From NCBI RefSeq assembly GCF_000527155.1, contig NZ_AZUQ01000001.1:2105615-2169614 (forward strand): a DNA stretch of 64,000 nt, read 5' to 3'. This stretch comes from Haloglycomyces albus DSM 45210 (GTDB taxonomy: Bacteria > Actinomycetota > Actinomycetes > Mycobacteriales > Micromonosporaceae). The notes beneath the pieces are model-generated. The model ran no database searches. It had not been told where the DNA came from and saw only the letters and a list, made by a program, of their open reading frames with translations. Positions 26,857 to 34,978 of the stretch are shown here, in pieces; the first letter of the stretch is position 1, and each line of letters begins with the position of its first letter. Position numbers and translations under genes: made by a program.

Positions 26857-27865
26857 TGGGGACCTCCTTCGTCGTCTGGGGTTCATTGGCATTGTCGTCA
26901 GGGCGCAGATAGCCGTAGCGGCCCAGCAAGGGTCGGGTCAGGGTGGACACGACTCGCTTGGTGCGGGGAGTCAGATCGGTAGCCCACATTTTGTCCGTCT
27001 GAATGGGGATGCGCCCCACCGTGAAACGCATCGGGTTTCCGGCGGCGGAATGACTTGGCCCCAGGTCGGCCCAGCCGTCGCCGATGAAATTAAGGTCGTC
27101 TTCGGATATGTCGAGCCCACAGAATCGAGCCAGCGAACGCATGACGTGCCGAGGGCGTTCGATGATGCGTTCGTAGCGCACCCGACGTACCGGGGTGCCA
27201 CGACGCCGTAGAAGACTGAAGGCGGCGTTCTGCGCGTTCCACAACATGGCGGCCTTGGTGGGGGAGTAGGTGGTCATCGTCTCTCCCGAGGGAGATTCCG
27301 GACGGGTCACCCGTTTGGTCCACGAATAGGCCACCCCACGGGAATCGCGTACGACATGCAATACACGCAGATCGATGTTGGGGGACCAGCGCAGGCAATA
27401 GGCGAGGGAGGCGTGTTTCGACGAATCGACGATGACCTGAGAACCGGTGTCGGCCGCCGCCGCTTGATAGACGCGTTCGAAGTACGAGTTGTACTCCGAC
27501 ACCAAATCAAACTGGTCGGTCCCCAGTTTCTTTCCGGCCAACGCGGGAATGTGGCGGGTTCTATCGACAGTGGACTTCAGCGCCGTCAGCCGTTCGACGT
27601 CGACATTGTCCCAGCCCCCGAAGGCTTCGTGACCAATCCGTTGCCAGAACTCACAATGCGAAAACGTCGCCCCGCAAGCGCAGGTCTCGTCCGCGACGAC
27701 GTCGCGCTCCCACAGGTGAGTGATTTCCCCCAGTGGCATGACGCCGGGAACTTGACCGAGCAGACGCTCGAGAAGAGTGGTCCCGCTTCGTCCCAGACCG
27801 CCGATGAATACGAGCTTGACCGCGTCCTCATTTGGCGAATTCGTTTCCGAGATCTTAACGCCCAC
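26846..27865 (-). CDS. PAPS-dependent sulfotransferase, second in the locus
   Basis: 339 residues. The 5'-phosphosulfate loop is FIGGLGRSGTTLLERLL (residues 20-36), VIVDSSKHASL follows at about 144-154, and the 3'-phosphate site is VVRDSRGVAYSW (171-182). A Cys cluster ETCACGATFSHC (60-71) may bind zinc and is found in related sulfotransferases. It is only distantly related to the other sulfotransferase here, so two different positions are probably sulfated. It is divergent from the GT26 gene. Confidence 0.88.
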   Translation of the reverse strand: MGVKISETNSPNEDAVKLVFIGGLGRSGTTLLERLLGQVPGVMPLGEITHLWERDVVADETCACGATFSHCEFWQRIGHEAFGGWDNVDVERLTALKSTVDRTRHIPALAGKKLGTDQFDLVSEYNSYFERVYQAAAADTGSQVIVDSSKHASLAYCLRWSPNIDLRVLHVVRDSRGVAYSWTKRVTRPESPSGETMTTYSPTKAAMLWNAQNAAFSLLRRRGTPVRRVRYERIIERPRHVMRSLARFCGLDISEDDLNFIGDGWADLGPSHSAAGNPMRFTVGRIPIQTDKMWATDLTPRTKRVVSTLTRPLLGRYGYLRPDDNANEPQTTKEVPSGE

Positions 27866-27996
27866 TGCAGGAACCCTTCTGTCTGATATTCCACCGTCAT
27901 AAAGCTGTCGGGTTTTGTCTGCCTGACTAACGAGTGAGTACCCCGGTTAGGACACGCCCTAGCGCAAAATTTCCCTGAAAACCACGATCGTGCCGA

Positions 27997-28002
27997 TAGC
28001 GT
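27997..28002 (+). promoter_or_regulatory. Candidate -10 for leaderless GT26 transcript
   Basis: TAGCGT ends 8 bases before ATG 28011, and no ribosome site is seen in the GAACAGTT between them. The -35 is weak (CTGAAA at 27975-27980, 16-bp spacer). Confidence 0.35.
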
Positions 28003-28010
28003 GAACAGTT

Positions 28011-28796
28011 ATGGCAAGAGCGTTGAGCACCACCGTATCCCTGGGTAGCCTCCAGATCGATCGAATCACCGTGGCACAAGCCGTCACGACGGTGGAAGAA
28101 AAACTACAGGCCGGTCAGGGCGGACATATCGCCACTCCCAACGTCGACATCGTCGCGCAATGCCGTCGCGACCCGGGCCTCGCCCGACTGATCAACGACT
28201 GTGAACTCGTCACCTGTGACGGCGCGCCCCTCCTGTGGGCGTCACGCCTCGCCGGTACCCCGCTCCCCGAACGCGTCGCCGGATCCGATCTGGTGTGGGA
28301 ACTGGCCCAACGTGCCTCCGACCGCGGCTGGAAACTCGCACTTCTAGGCGGGACGCCCGATCCCACCGCGCTACCCACCCAACGCGCCGGTGACGTCCTC
28401 GAACGCCGCTACCCGGGCCTCAAAGTCGTGGGGCGATGGTGCCCGCCTCTCGGGTTCGACAAGGACCAGTCGCAATGGGAGGCACTCGTCCGCCGCTTGA
28501 GTGAAACACAGCCCGACGTCGTCTATGTCGGCTTGGGGTTTCCCAAACAGGAATCCGTGATTGCCAACCTCCGCGCCCACGCCCCGCGAACCTGGTTCCT
28601 GGGATGCGGAGCCAGTATCGACTTCATCGCCGGTTACCGGCAACGGGCTCCCCACTGGATGCGGCGGTACGGCCTGGAATGGTTGCACCGCATGATGTCG
28701 GAACCACGCCGACTGGCACGGCGCTACCTGATCAACGACGCACCGATCGCCTTGACCCTCATGGGACGTGCCGTGCGAACCCGGTGGACGAAATGA
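28011..28796 (+). CDS. WecG/TagA/CpsF family (GT26) glycosyltransferase
   Basis: 261 residues. Family motifs include IATPNVDIVAQCRRD, LVTCDGAPLLWASR, LLGGTPD and VYVGLGFPKQE, with the C-terminal GASIDFIAGYRQRAP region. Members add the second sugar, often ManNAc or ManNAcA, to a lipid-linked GlcNAc. The enzyme making that lipid-linked sugar (WecA/TagO type) is not in this window. It is divergent from the second sulfotransferase gene with 145 bases between. Confidence 0.92.
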   Translation: MARALSTTVSLGSLQIDRITVAQAVTTVEEKLQAGQGGHIATPNVDIVAQCRRDPGLARLINDCELVTCDGAPLLWASRLAGTPLPERVAGSDLVWELAQRASDRGWKLALLGGTPDPTALPTQRAGDVLERRYPGLKVVGRWCPPLGFDKDQSQWEALVRRLSETQPDVVYVGLGFPKQESVIANLRAHAPRTWFLGCGASIDFIAGYRQRAPHWMRRYGLEWLHRMMSEPRRLARRYLINDAPIALTLMGRAVRTRWTK

Positions 28797-28836
28797 CGCC
28801 GCGAGCAGAAACGGCGTTAAGCACGTGGCGGTTGTG

Positions 28837-29418
28837 TCACCGCGCTCGCGGATTGCGCCGATAGGAAGAGACGAAGGAGCTGCCGGTAATCCAGAATCGC
28901 CGCGGTACGTCGGCGGCGTGACGGACGCCGACCCGTGGCCCGCTGGAAATATCGGGGCGTGTGGCGTCCAGGTCGTGGAATACGCGTCCGATCATGTCGG
29001 TTCCGTCGTCACGTTTCGTCCAGCCCATGGTTTTCGCCAGGCGTGCCGGTCCTCGAGCCAGGTCGCGTTCGGTGGATTTGCCGCGTCGAGTGTGGGCGTG
29101 GGAGCTGCCGTGCAGCACTTCGGCGGCCCGCAGGAGCACCCCGGCGCCTTCGTTCACGTCATTGGTGACGAGGTTGCCGCAGTGGTGCATTCCGTAGGTG
29201 AAATAGACGTAGAGGTGGCCCGGAGGCCCGAACATGGTGGAGTTGGCGCGAGTCGGGCCGCGATGTGCGTGGGACGCCGGGTCGTTCCAGCGGTAGGCCT
29301 CTACCTCCACGATGCGGAGGGTGACGTCGTTGGCGACGACAACGCAGCCGAGGAGCTCGGGAGCCACTTCGACCGCGTCCCGTGCGAAAAAGTCGCGTCG
29401 TACCTCTACGCGGTGCAT
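28837..29418 (-). CDS. mpg: DNA-3-methyladenine glycosylase (AAG/MPG family)
   Basis: 193 residues from ATG 29418. It excises alkylated purines such as 3-methyladenine. Landmarks are VEVRRDFFARDAVEVAPELL, VEVEAYRWNDPASHAHRG (with the catalytic Glu) and YVYFTYGMHHCGNLV, all typical of the AAG family. A longer frame to 29649 is Arg-rich and antisense in composition, so it is rejected. It overlaps the end of the DUF3515 gene by 13 bases. Confidence 0.92.
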   Translation of the reverse strand: MHRVEVRRDFFARDAVEVAPELLGCVVVANDVTLRIVEVEAYRWNDPASHAHRGPTRANSTMFGPPGHLYVYFTYGMHHCGNLVTNDVNEGAGVLLRAAEVLHGSSHAHTRRGKSTERDLARGPARLAKTMGWTKRDDGTDMIGRVFHDLDATRPDISSGPRVGVRHAADVPRRFWITGSSFVSSYRRNPRAR

Positions 29419-29960
29419 CCGGAGGGTGCTTCGTCGGCAGTCGGGACGTATTCGGCGATGGAGGGGGAGAGTTCGTTGAGTGCGTCGACGCCCTGCTCGT
29501 ATTCCTCGGGGACGTCGACCGCGACGGTGATTTCTCGGTCGACGGAGATGAATTCGGTGCCGCCCTCGGCCTCTCGATCGATCCAGCACACGTCGTTGAT
29601 CACGTACACCTCTTCGGTGTCGTCCACTTCGGGGTCGGCGTCGCCACACATCGCGGTAATGGCCGGGTCTCCGTAGGCGAGGGTGTACTCGTTGATGTTC
29701 TCACCGCCGGTGACCTGGCGTTTATCCAATTCAGCGAGGCTGTCGGGAACGCTGGCGGTCAATGCCAAACACAAGGTCAGGGTATCTTCGTCGAGGTCGC
29801 GCGGCTCCAGCTCGACCGGCTCCAGAGTCTGCTGCCCCGAATCGGAACCGCCGTCGTCCAGGGTGCTCTGCAAGAAGCTGTAGGCACCGAAACCGGCCAG
29901 AGCGGCCAGGGGCAAGGCCACTGCGGTAGCGATGATGCCGGGATTGTTGAACTTACCCAT
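29406..29960 (-). CDS. DUF3515 family protein
   Basis: 184 residues. One N-terminal helix (about 8-30) acts as signal or anchor, followed by an acidic extracytoplasmic domain with four Cys residues (TLCLAL, AMCGDA, DVCWID, SGCTA), which could form disulfides. Actinobacterial DUF3515 genes commonly stand beside thiL, as here in divergent orientation. The GGGGGA site lies before the ATG. Function unknown. Confidence 0.85.
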   Translation of the reverse strand: MGKFNNPGIIATAVALPLAALAGFGAYSFLQSTLDDGGSDSGQQTLEPVELEPRDLDEDTLTLCLALTASVPDSLAELDKRQVTGGENINEYTLAYGDPAITAMCGDADPEVDDTEEVYVINDVCWIDREAEGGTEFISVDREITVAVDVPEEYEQGVDALNELSPSIAEYVPTADEAPSGCTA

Positions 29961-30204
29961 CTGTCCCCCAAAGAGCTAAACTGTGGCATAGACGTCATGC
30001 CTGGTCGATCGCGAAGGCCACCCTAGTATGGTCCCTCGTCGAACTGTACTGAAACCGATACTCGGGCGTTCCGGCGGTTGGTCGTCATTGACACTCAACT
30101 AACATGTCGGGCAGCTCGACCGGTGTACGGCACGATGGTGCGTGACGGGCACGGACGGGCCTACGACGGAATGGACGACATGACCGGGAATCGAGGACTG
30201 GCGA

Positions 30205-31155
30205 GTGGGCGATACAGCCGCAGAGTACGGAGAGTTTCGACTGATCGACAGGATTTCCCGGAGTCTGTCCACCAACAGGCGGGTCGTGCTCGGGCCCGGC
30301 GATGACGCGGCCGTGTTGGCCACCCGTGACCGTCAGGTGGTGGCCTGTACCGACATGTTGATCGAGGGGCGTCATTTCCGCTGTGACTGGTCATCGGGTG
30401 ACGATGTCGGCCACCGCGCGGCGGCGGCGAACATGGCTGACATCGCCGCGATGGGAGGTCGTCCAACGGGTCTGTTGACCGCGGTGAGCGTACCTGCGGA
30501 TACGGATGTGGATTGGCTGGTGGCCTTGGCAGAAGGATTGTCGTCCGAAGCCGAGGTGACCGGAGCGGCGGTCATCGGCGGAGATACGACTCGCGGCGAG
30601 CAGCTCACCATTGCGGTAACGGCGCTGGGAGACATGGAGGGATGTCGGCCGGTTCGGCGTTCCGGGGCACAGCCGGGTGACGTTCTCGCCTATGTTGGGC
30701 GTTTGGGTTGGGCTGCAGCGGGGTTGACGGTACTGGCCCGTGGATTTCGTTCTCCGGGAGCGCTGGTCGGGGCGTACCGACGTCCTCAGCCGCCGTATGC
30801 TTCCGGCCCCATTGCCGCGACCATGGGGGCAACGGCCATGATCGACGTATCGGACGGTCTGCTCGCCGATGTCGGACATATCGCAGAAGAGTCGGCGGTT
30901 GCCATCGATGTCGACGGTGATCGGCTGGACGTGCCCGAATCGATGTATCGAGCCGGTGAGGCCTTGGGAGTCGATCCACGGCAATGGGTCTTGAGTGGAG
31001 GCGACGATCATGCCTTGGTCGCCACGTTTCCACCCGATGTCATATTGCCGGCGGACTGGATTCCCTGTGGCCGAGTGGCGGAAGGACACGGGGTGACCGT
31101 CGATGGGCAGAGCCCGACCGGGGCGACCGGCTGGGATCACTTCGGGCCCAATTAG
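30205..31155 (+). CDS. thiL: Thiamine-monophosphate kinase
   Basis: 316 residues. It phosphorylates TMP to the cofactor TPP with ATP. Signatures are LGPGDDAAVL (metal-binding Asp pair), DMLIEGRHF, AAANMADIAAMGG, GGDTTRG and IDVSDGLLADVGH. The start GTG 30205 has GAGGA about 8 bases upstream. The first residues EYGEFRLIDRISR match the family start. A two-way terminator separates it from convergent rpmB. Confidence 0.96.
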   Translation: MGDTAAEYGEFRLIDRISRSLSTNRRVVLGPGDDAAVLATRDRQVVACTDMLIEGRHFRCDWSSGDDVGHRAAAANMADIAAMGGRPTGLLTAVSVPADTDVDWLVALAEGLSSEAEVTGAAVIGGDTTRGEQLTIAVTALGDMEGCRPVRRSGAQPGDVLAYVGRLGWAAAGLTVLARGFRSPGALVGAYRRPQPPYASGPIAATMGATAMIDVSDGLLADVGHIAEESAVAIDVDGDRLDVPESMYRAGEALGVDPRQWVLSGGDDHALVATFPPDVILPADWIPCGRVAEGHGVTVDGQSPTGATGWDHFGPN

Positions 31156-31190
31156 GGTCGTTGGCGTTCTCCCCGCGGAATCGGACATGA

Positions 31191-31220
31191 AAAAACCGGC
31201 AGTCGCGACTGCCGGTTTTT
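31191..31220. terminator. Bidirectional terminator between thiL and rpmB
   Basis: A perfect 30-base palindrome whose two halves are 31191-31205 and 31206-31220, starting with AAAAACCGGC and ending with GCCGGTTTTT. It gives a GC-rich stem with T tracts on both strands, suited to convergent genes. Confidence 0.93.
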
Positions 31221-31318
31221 AAAGCTCGTGTTTTTACCTAGGTCCCTGTCACGGTAGCGCCAATCGGCCGCTGCAGAACGTCCCGGCCACGGCTCGGGCA
31301 ATTCCCCTGACAGGCCCC

Positions 31319-31339
31319 GCATCGAGCGTTGCTCGATGC
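31319..31339 (-). terminator. Hairpin just past the rpmB stop
   Basis: Nine-base perfect arms GCATCGAGC/GCTCGATGC around a 3-base loop, 4 bases after the rpmB stop. There is no T tract, so it may protect the 3' end, with termination at the palindrome further on. Confidence 0.5.
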
Positions 31340-31343
31340 AAAA

Positions 31344-31535
31344 CTAACGAGTGGCCTTGTTGGCCTTCAAGCATGAGGTGCAGACTTTGGCGCGCCGCTT
31401 GTTGTCACCGGAGCCGGTGGCGATACGCACTGTCTGCAGGTTCGGGTTCCAACGCCGCTTGGTCTTCTTGTGGGACCACGGGACGTTGTTGCCGAAGGCT
31501 GGGCTCTTGCCACAGACTTCACATACGCTCGACAT
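31344..31535 (-). CDS. rpmB: 50S ribosomal protein L28 (zinc-binding form)
   Basis: 63 residues, the normal actinobacterial length. Cys pairs CEVC near residue 5 and CTSC near residue 52 form a zinc ribbon. SHKKTKRRWNPNLQ is the diagnostic core. No zinc-responsive operator was recognised upstream. It is convergent with thiL. Confidence 0.97.
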   Translation of the reverse strand: MSSVCEVCGKSPAFGNNVPWSHKKTKRRWNPNLQTVRIATGSGDNKRRAKVCTSCLKANKATR

Positions 31536-31868
31536 AATCCAAACTCCTGCGTTGACTTGATCAATGTAATTCCACGGACGCGGCTGAAACGTTCCACGTT
31601 CACGAGGATGCCGACGCCTACGGTGAACGCAGGCAACCTGGCAATACTATCCGATGATACGGGCCGGGCCGAATCCCGGGGACGCCGTCTGTGTCACAAG
31701 CGACTAAGACCGCACCGCAAGTGGTGCGACCGTCGTGCCTCCGTTCGAGATTTCATACGTGACCGGCACGGCATTCAACCTGACTCCGCAAGTGTAGAAC
31801 TTGCCTCGATACCGTATCCTAAGCACATATAGATTTTGTGCCGACTCCCATAATTTTGGTGAACGAAC
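31536..31868. other. Divergent intergenic region between rpmB and the Pro/Gln-rich gene
   Basis: 333 bases with no supported gene. It must contain both promoters. No convincing hexamer pair or repeat was found. GGTGA at 31858-31862 could serve as the ribosome site for the gene starting at 31869. Confidence 0.4.
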
Positions 31869-33242
31869 ATGAGCAACCCCCAGCAGCCACCTGCTGACGG
31901 CTGGCAGCCGCCCAATGAAGTCAATCCCAGCCAGCCGGTGTACCGCCCTGAAGAGGAACCACCGGACTGGAACGGAGAGGGACAGAACGGCGCAGCCGAC
32001 GCGGGTGCCACGATGAAGTATCAGCCGCAGAACCCGCACCAGCCACCGAACCCGGCCGACGGTGATGCCACGATGAAGTACCAGGTTCCGGGGCAGTTCG
32101 ATCAGCAGGCTCCCGCCGCGCCCCCCGGCGTCCCCGTTTCACCGTTCGGCGCTAGCCCACAGCAAGCTCCTCAGCCCGGTATGCAGCAACAGCAGCCGTC
32201 TCCGCCTCCGCAGCAGCCTATGCCCGGGCAACAACAGATGCCCCCTGGTCAGGTGCCCCCTGGCCAGATGCCGCCGGATCAGAACGGTATGGGTCAGCAG
32301 GTTCCACAGCAACCGATGCCGGGGCAGACTCAACAGGGCATCGACCCGATGGGGCGTCCGGTATCCAGCGTTCCCGCTTCAGCTCCCCCTGGAATGATTC
32401 CGGTGTCGAGCGTGCCGACGTCGGCACCCGGAGGGCAGGCCAATCAACAATGGGCTCAGCAGCAGCAACAGCAGCAACAGCCCGGAAATCAACTGGCGCC
32501 GGTCTCATCGGCGCCCGGTAGCGGTGGAGGCGCCTGGGAAGCTCCTCAGATCGAACGGCGTGGGCGTAAGAAGAAGCCTAAGGTCAAGCCGCCTAAACAG
32601 AAGAACAAGCCGAGTTCTTCCAAAGAATCCAAGGCCTCGATGTGGATACTCCTCGTCGGTGTCGTCGTCGTAGTGGCCGGTTTGGCCGGGGGCGCCGTGC
32701 TCCTGTTCAATCCGGCTGCGACCGATGACACCGGGGGTGGAAGCATCGATGATTCTAAGAATAATGGCAGTGATGAAACCCCCGCCGAGCCGGCGCTGGA
32801 AGCGGTGTCGTCGGGTAGCACGGATCTGAAGTTCATCATCGATGCGAATCACGGGTGGCAAGAAACCGATGAGTTGCCGGAAGGCTTTGCCGACGGCACG
32901 GGAATTGAACATCCTGAATCCGAAGTTGGTGGATTCGTCGGCACTCTGGACGCCACTGGGGTCGATTACGACGATGACCTAAAAGATGTCGAGGGTGAAT
33001 TCGCCGCCCTGGTTGCCGGTAGTCTGAGCGACGACTCCACCGGAGACGTGACCGGTGAAAGCTACCGTGTCGACGGCCGTTTGGCTCGCTTCTTGGAATA
33101 CGAGGTCGGCGACATTGTCGTTTATGCGGCCCTTATAGAGACAAGCAGTGGTGACGTCGACGTGTTCGCCGCTTACGGTGACGAGGACAACGCTGACATT
33201 GCAGAGGCGATGCGGGGTTCCTTGCTGTACGGCGAGCTCTAA
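31869..33242 (+). CDS. Pro/Gln-rich single-pass membrane protein
   Basis: 457 residues. Residues 1-230 are Pro/Gln/Met-rich and disordered. They contain two copies of ATMKYQ (in GATMKYQPQ and DATMKYQVP), about 20 residues apart, and a run of Gln near residue 200. A strongly basic stretch (RRGRKKKPKVKPPKQKNKP) precedes one membrane helix at about 258-280. The C-terminal 170 residues form an acidic extracytoplasmic domain. The layout resembles actinobacterial membrane proteins that are targets of Ser/Thr kinases, but no family is recognised. Confidence 0.75.
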   Translation: MSNPQQPPADGWQPPNEVNPSQPVYRPEEEPPDWNGEGQNGAADAGATMKYQPQNPHQPPNPADGDATMKYQVPGQFDQQAPAAPPGVPVSPFGASPQQAPQPGMQQQQPSPPPQQPMPGQQQMPPGQVPPGQMPPDQNGMGQQVPQQPMPGQTQQGIDPMGRPVSSVPASAPPGMIPVSSVPTSAPGGQANQQWAQQQQQQQQPGNQLAPVSSAPGSGGGAWEAPQIERRGRKKKPKVKPPKQKNKPSSSKESKASMWILLVGVVVVVAGLAGGAVLLFNPAATDDTGGGSIDDSKNNGSDETPAEPALEAVSSGSTDLKFIIDANHGWQETDELPEGFADGTGIEHPESEVGGFVGTLDATGVDYDDDLKDVEGEFAALVAGSLSDDSTGDVTGESYRVDGRLARFLEYEVGDIVVYAALIETSSGDVDVFAAYGDEDNADIAEAMRGSLLYGEL

Positions 33243-33284
33243 CCCGATACCTCCCCGGCGGTCACGGCCGATACGGCCGCTTGG

Positions 33285-33313
33285 TTCGCCGGGGAGATTT
33301 CGCGGAGTATCCT
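33285..33313 (+). promoter_or_regulatory. Candidate promoter giving a leaderless transcript of the FakA-like gene
   Basis: TTCGCC at 33285-33290, 17-bp spacer, and TATCCT at 33308-33313, ending 8 bases before GTG 33322. A GGGGAG at 33314-33319 is only 2 bases from the GTG, too close for normal ribosome binding. Confidence 0.4.
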
Positions 33314-33321
33314 GGGGAGTC

Positions 33322-34929
33322 GTGGTTGACTTCCCAGTGAATTCCGGCAGAAGTGACAGTAACGGCATCGTCATCGACGCCGCCGTACTGCATCGATGGG
33401 GTCAGACGGCCCTAGAACTCCTCATGCGCCATCAAAACGACATAGACGAGCTGAACGTGTTTCCGGTGGCGGATTCCGATACGGCCACCAACATGTACAC
33501 CACTCTGAAGAGCGCGACCGAGGAATGCGACGAGGCGGACTCCGTTCCGCTCCTACTCGATCGCCTCGCCGCTCGGGCACTGGTTTCCGCGCGGGGAAAT
33601 TCGGGTGTCATTCTCGCGCAAATGATCGCGGGCCTCGCCGACACTTGGATCGACGAGACCGTCAACGCCCATCAATTTGCTCTAGGCTTGCGCAACGCGG
33701 CCGACAGCGCCGTAGCCGCCGTCGCTCAGCCGACGGCGGGAACCATCCTCACCGTGGCCGAGACCGCTGCCACGGCAGCACGTAAAGCCGCGTCGCTGGG
33801 ATTGATGTCAGCGGTGCGGGCCGCCGCCGAAACAGCCGCCGAGGCAGTGGAAGCGACGACCAATCAGCTCCCGGCTCTGGCGCGTGCCGGGGTAGTGGAT
33901 TCGGGCGGCTTGGCCTTCACCTTCATCCTGGAGGCCCTGGTGGAAAGCCTGGGAGGTTCGAATCCCACCGGTGCGGGAGACCTCCTGCACGACCGGCGAC
34001 GGGCCAAACCGACCCCGGTGGAACCCGTAGTGCGGGAGAGCGGTTCGGGCGGCTTCGAATACGAGATCCAATACCTTCTGGACGGGCGCCCAGAACGAAT
34101 CGAGGACCTGAGAGCCCGCCTCGGGGAATTGGGCGACTCGGTCGTCATCATCGGTTCCCGAGCCTCCAGCGGAGACACCCGAACGCCGACATTCAACGTG
34201 CACGTGCACGCCAATGACGTGGGAGCGGCAATCGAAGCGGGAATCGAACGCGGTCACGTCCGTCGGATTTCCGTGACGCGATTCGACGACGCCCTGGTTC
34301 CGGCGGCACGGCGGGATCGGGCCACCATCACCATCACTTCAGAAACCGAGTTGACGGGATTCCTGGAGCGGCACGGCAGTTTGGTTTCGGACGGGGGTTC
34401 GGCCGAGGAGGTTCTGGCCACCATTCACAACAGCGGTGGCTCTGAGATCATTATGTTCGTCGACGACTCACGAAGTCATGAGGCGATACGTCAGGCCGTG
34501 GCGATCGCACGATCGGAAGGCTACCGCATCGCGGTCGTCCCGACCGGATCGGTGATGCAGTCGATCGCCGCGCTCGCCGTCGCCGACCCTGACAGCGGCT
34601 TCGACGACGACGTCATCGCCCGAACGGAGACCGCCACCGGCTGCACCGGCATCCGCCTCGCCTTGGAACAGGATGAATACGTTTTGACGGGGGACGATGG
34701 AACCGAAAGCTCGGGTTCTGACGCTTGTGCGATGGTGACCGATACCTTGGACCGCCTGGCGCGGTCGGGCGCCGAACTGTTCACCGTTATCTCCGCCGAG
34801 CGAGACACCAGGGCCGCCGAACTTGTCAGGGACGTCAGGCATCATATGGACAATCACTGGGCCGACCGGGAGATCCAGTGGCTGCAATCCGACCGACTGT
34901 CCGCCGTTCTCCTCGTAGGAGCGGATTGA
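33322..34929 (+). CDS. DAK2-DegV-like kinase (FakA/YloV family)
   Basis: 535 residues from GTG 33322. The N-terminal DhaL/DAK2 domain (about 15-205) has the ATP/Mg motif FPVADSDTATNMYTT (canonical DSDTGTNM) and SARGNSGVILAQM. The middle and C-terminal parts resemble FakA, the ATP-binding subunit of fatty acid kinase, which works with a separate DegV-type FakB. No FakB gene is in the window. It lies directly upstream of recG, a widespread arrangement. Confidence 0.87.
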   Translation: MVDFPVNSGRSDSNGIVIDAAVLHRWGQTALELLMRHQNDIDELNVFPVADSDTATNMYTTLKSATEECDEADSVPLLLDRLAARALVSARGNSGVILAQMIAGLADTWIDETVNAHQFALGLRNAADSAVAAVAQPTAGTILTVAETAATAARKAASLGLMSAVRAAAETAAEAVEATTNQLPALARAGVVDSGGLAFTFILEALVESLGGSNPTGAGDLLHDRRRAKPTPVEPVVRESGSGGFEYEIQYLLDGRPERIEDLRARLGELGDSVVIIGSRASSGDTRTPTFNVHVHANDVGAAIEAGIERGHVRRISVTRFDDALVPAARRDRATITITSETELTGFLERHGSLVSDGGSAEEVLATIHNSGGSEIIMFVDDSRSHEAIRQAVAIARSEGYRIAVVPTGSVMQSIAALAVADPDSGFDDDVIARTETATGCTGIRLALEQDEYVLTGDDGTESSGSDACAMVTDTLDRLARSGAELFTVISAERDTRAAELVRDVRHHMDNHWADREIQWLQSDRLSAVLLVGAD

Positions 34930-34978
34930 CCTCCTCCGCAGGTTGACACTACGGTCTCCTCCGCTGAAAGGACAAGAC

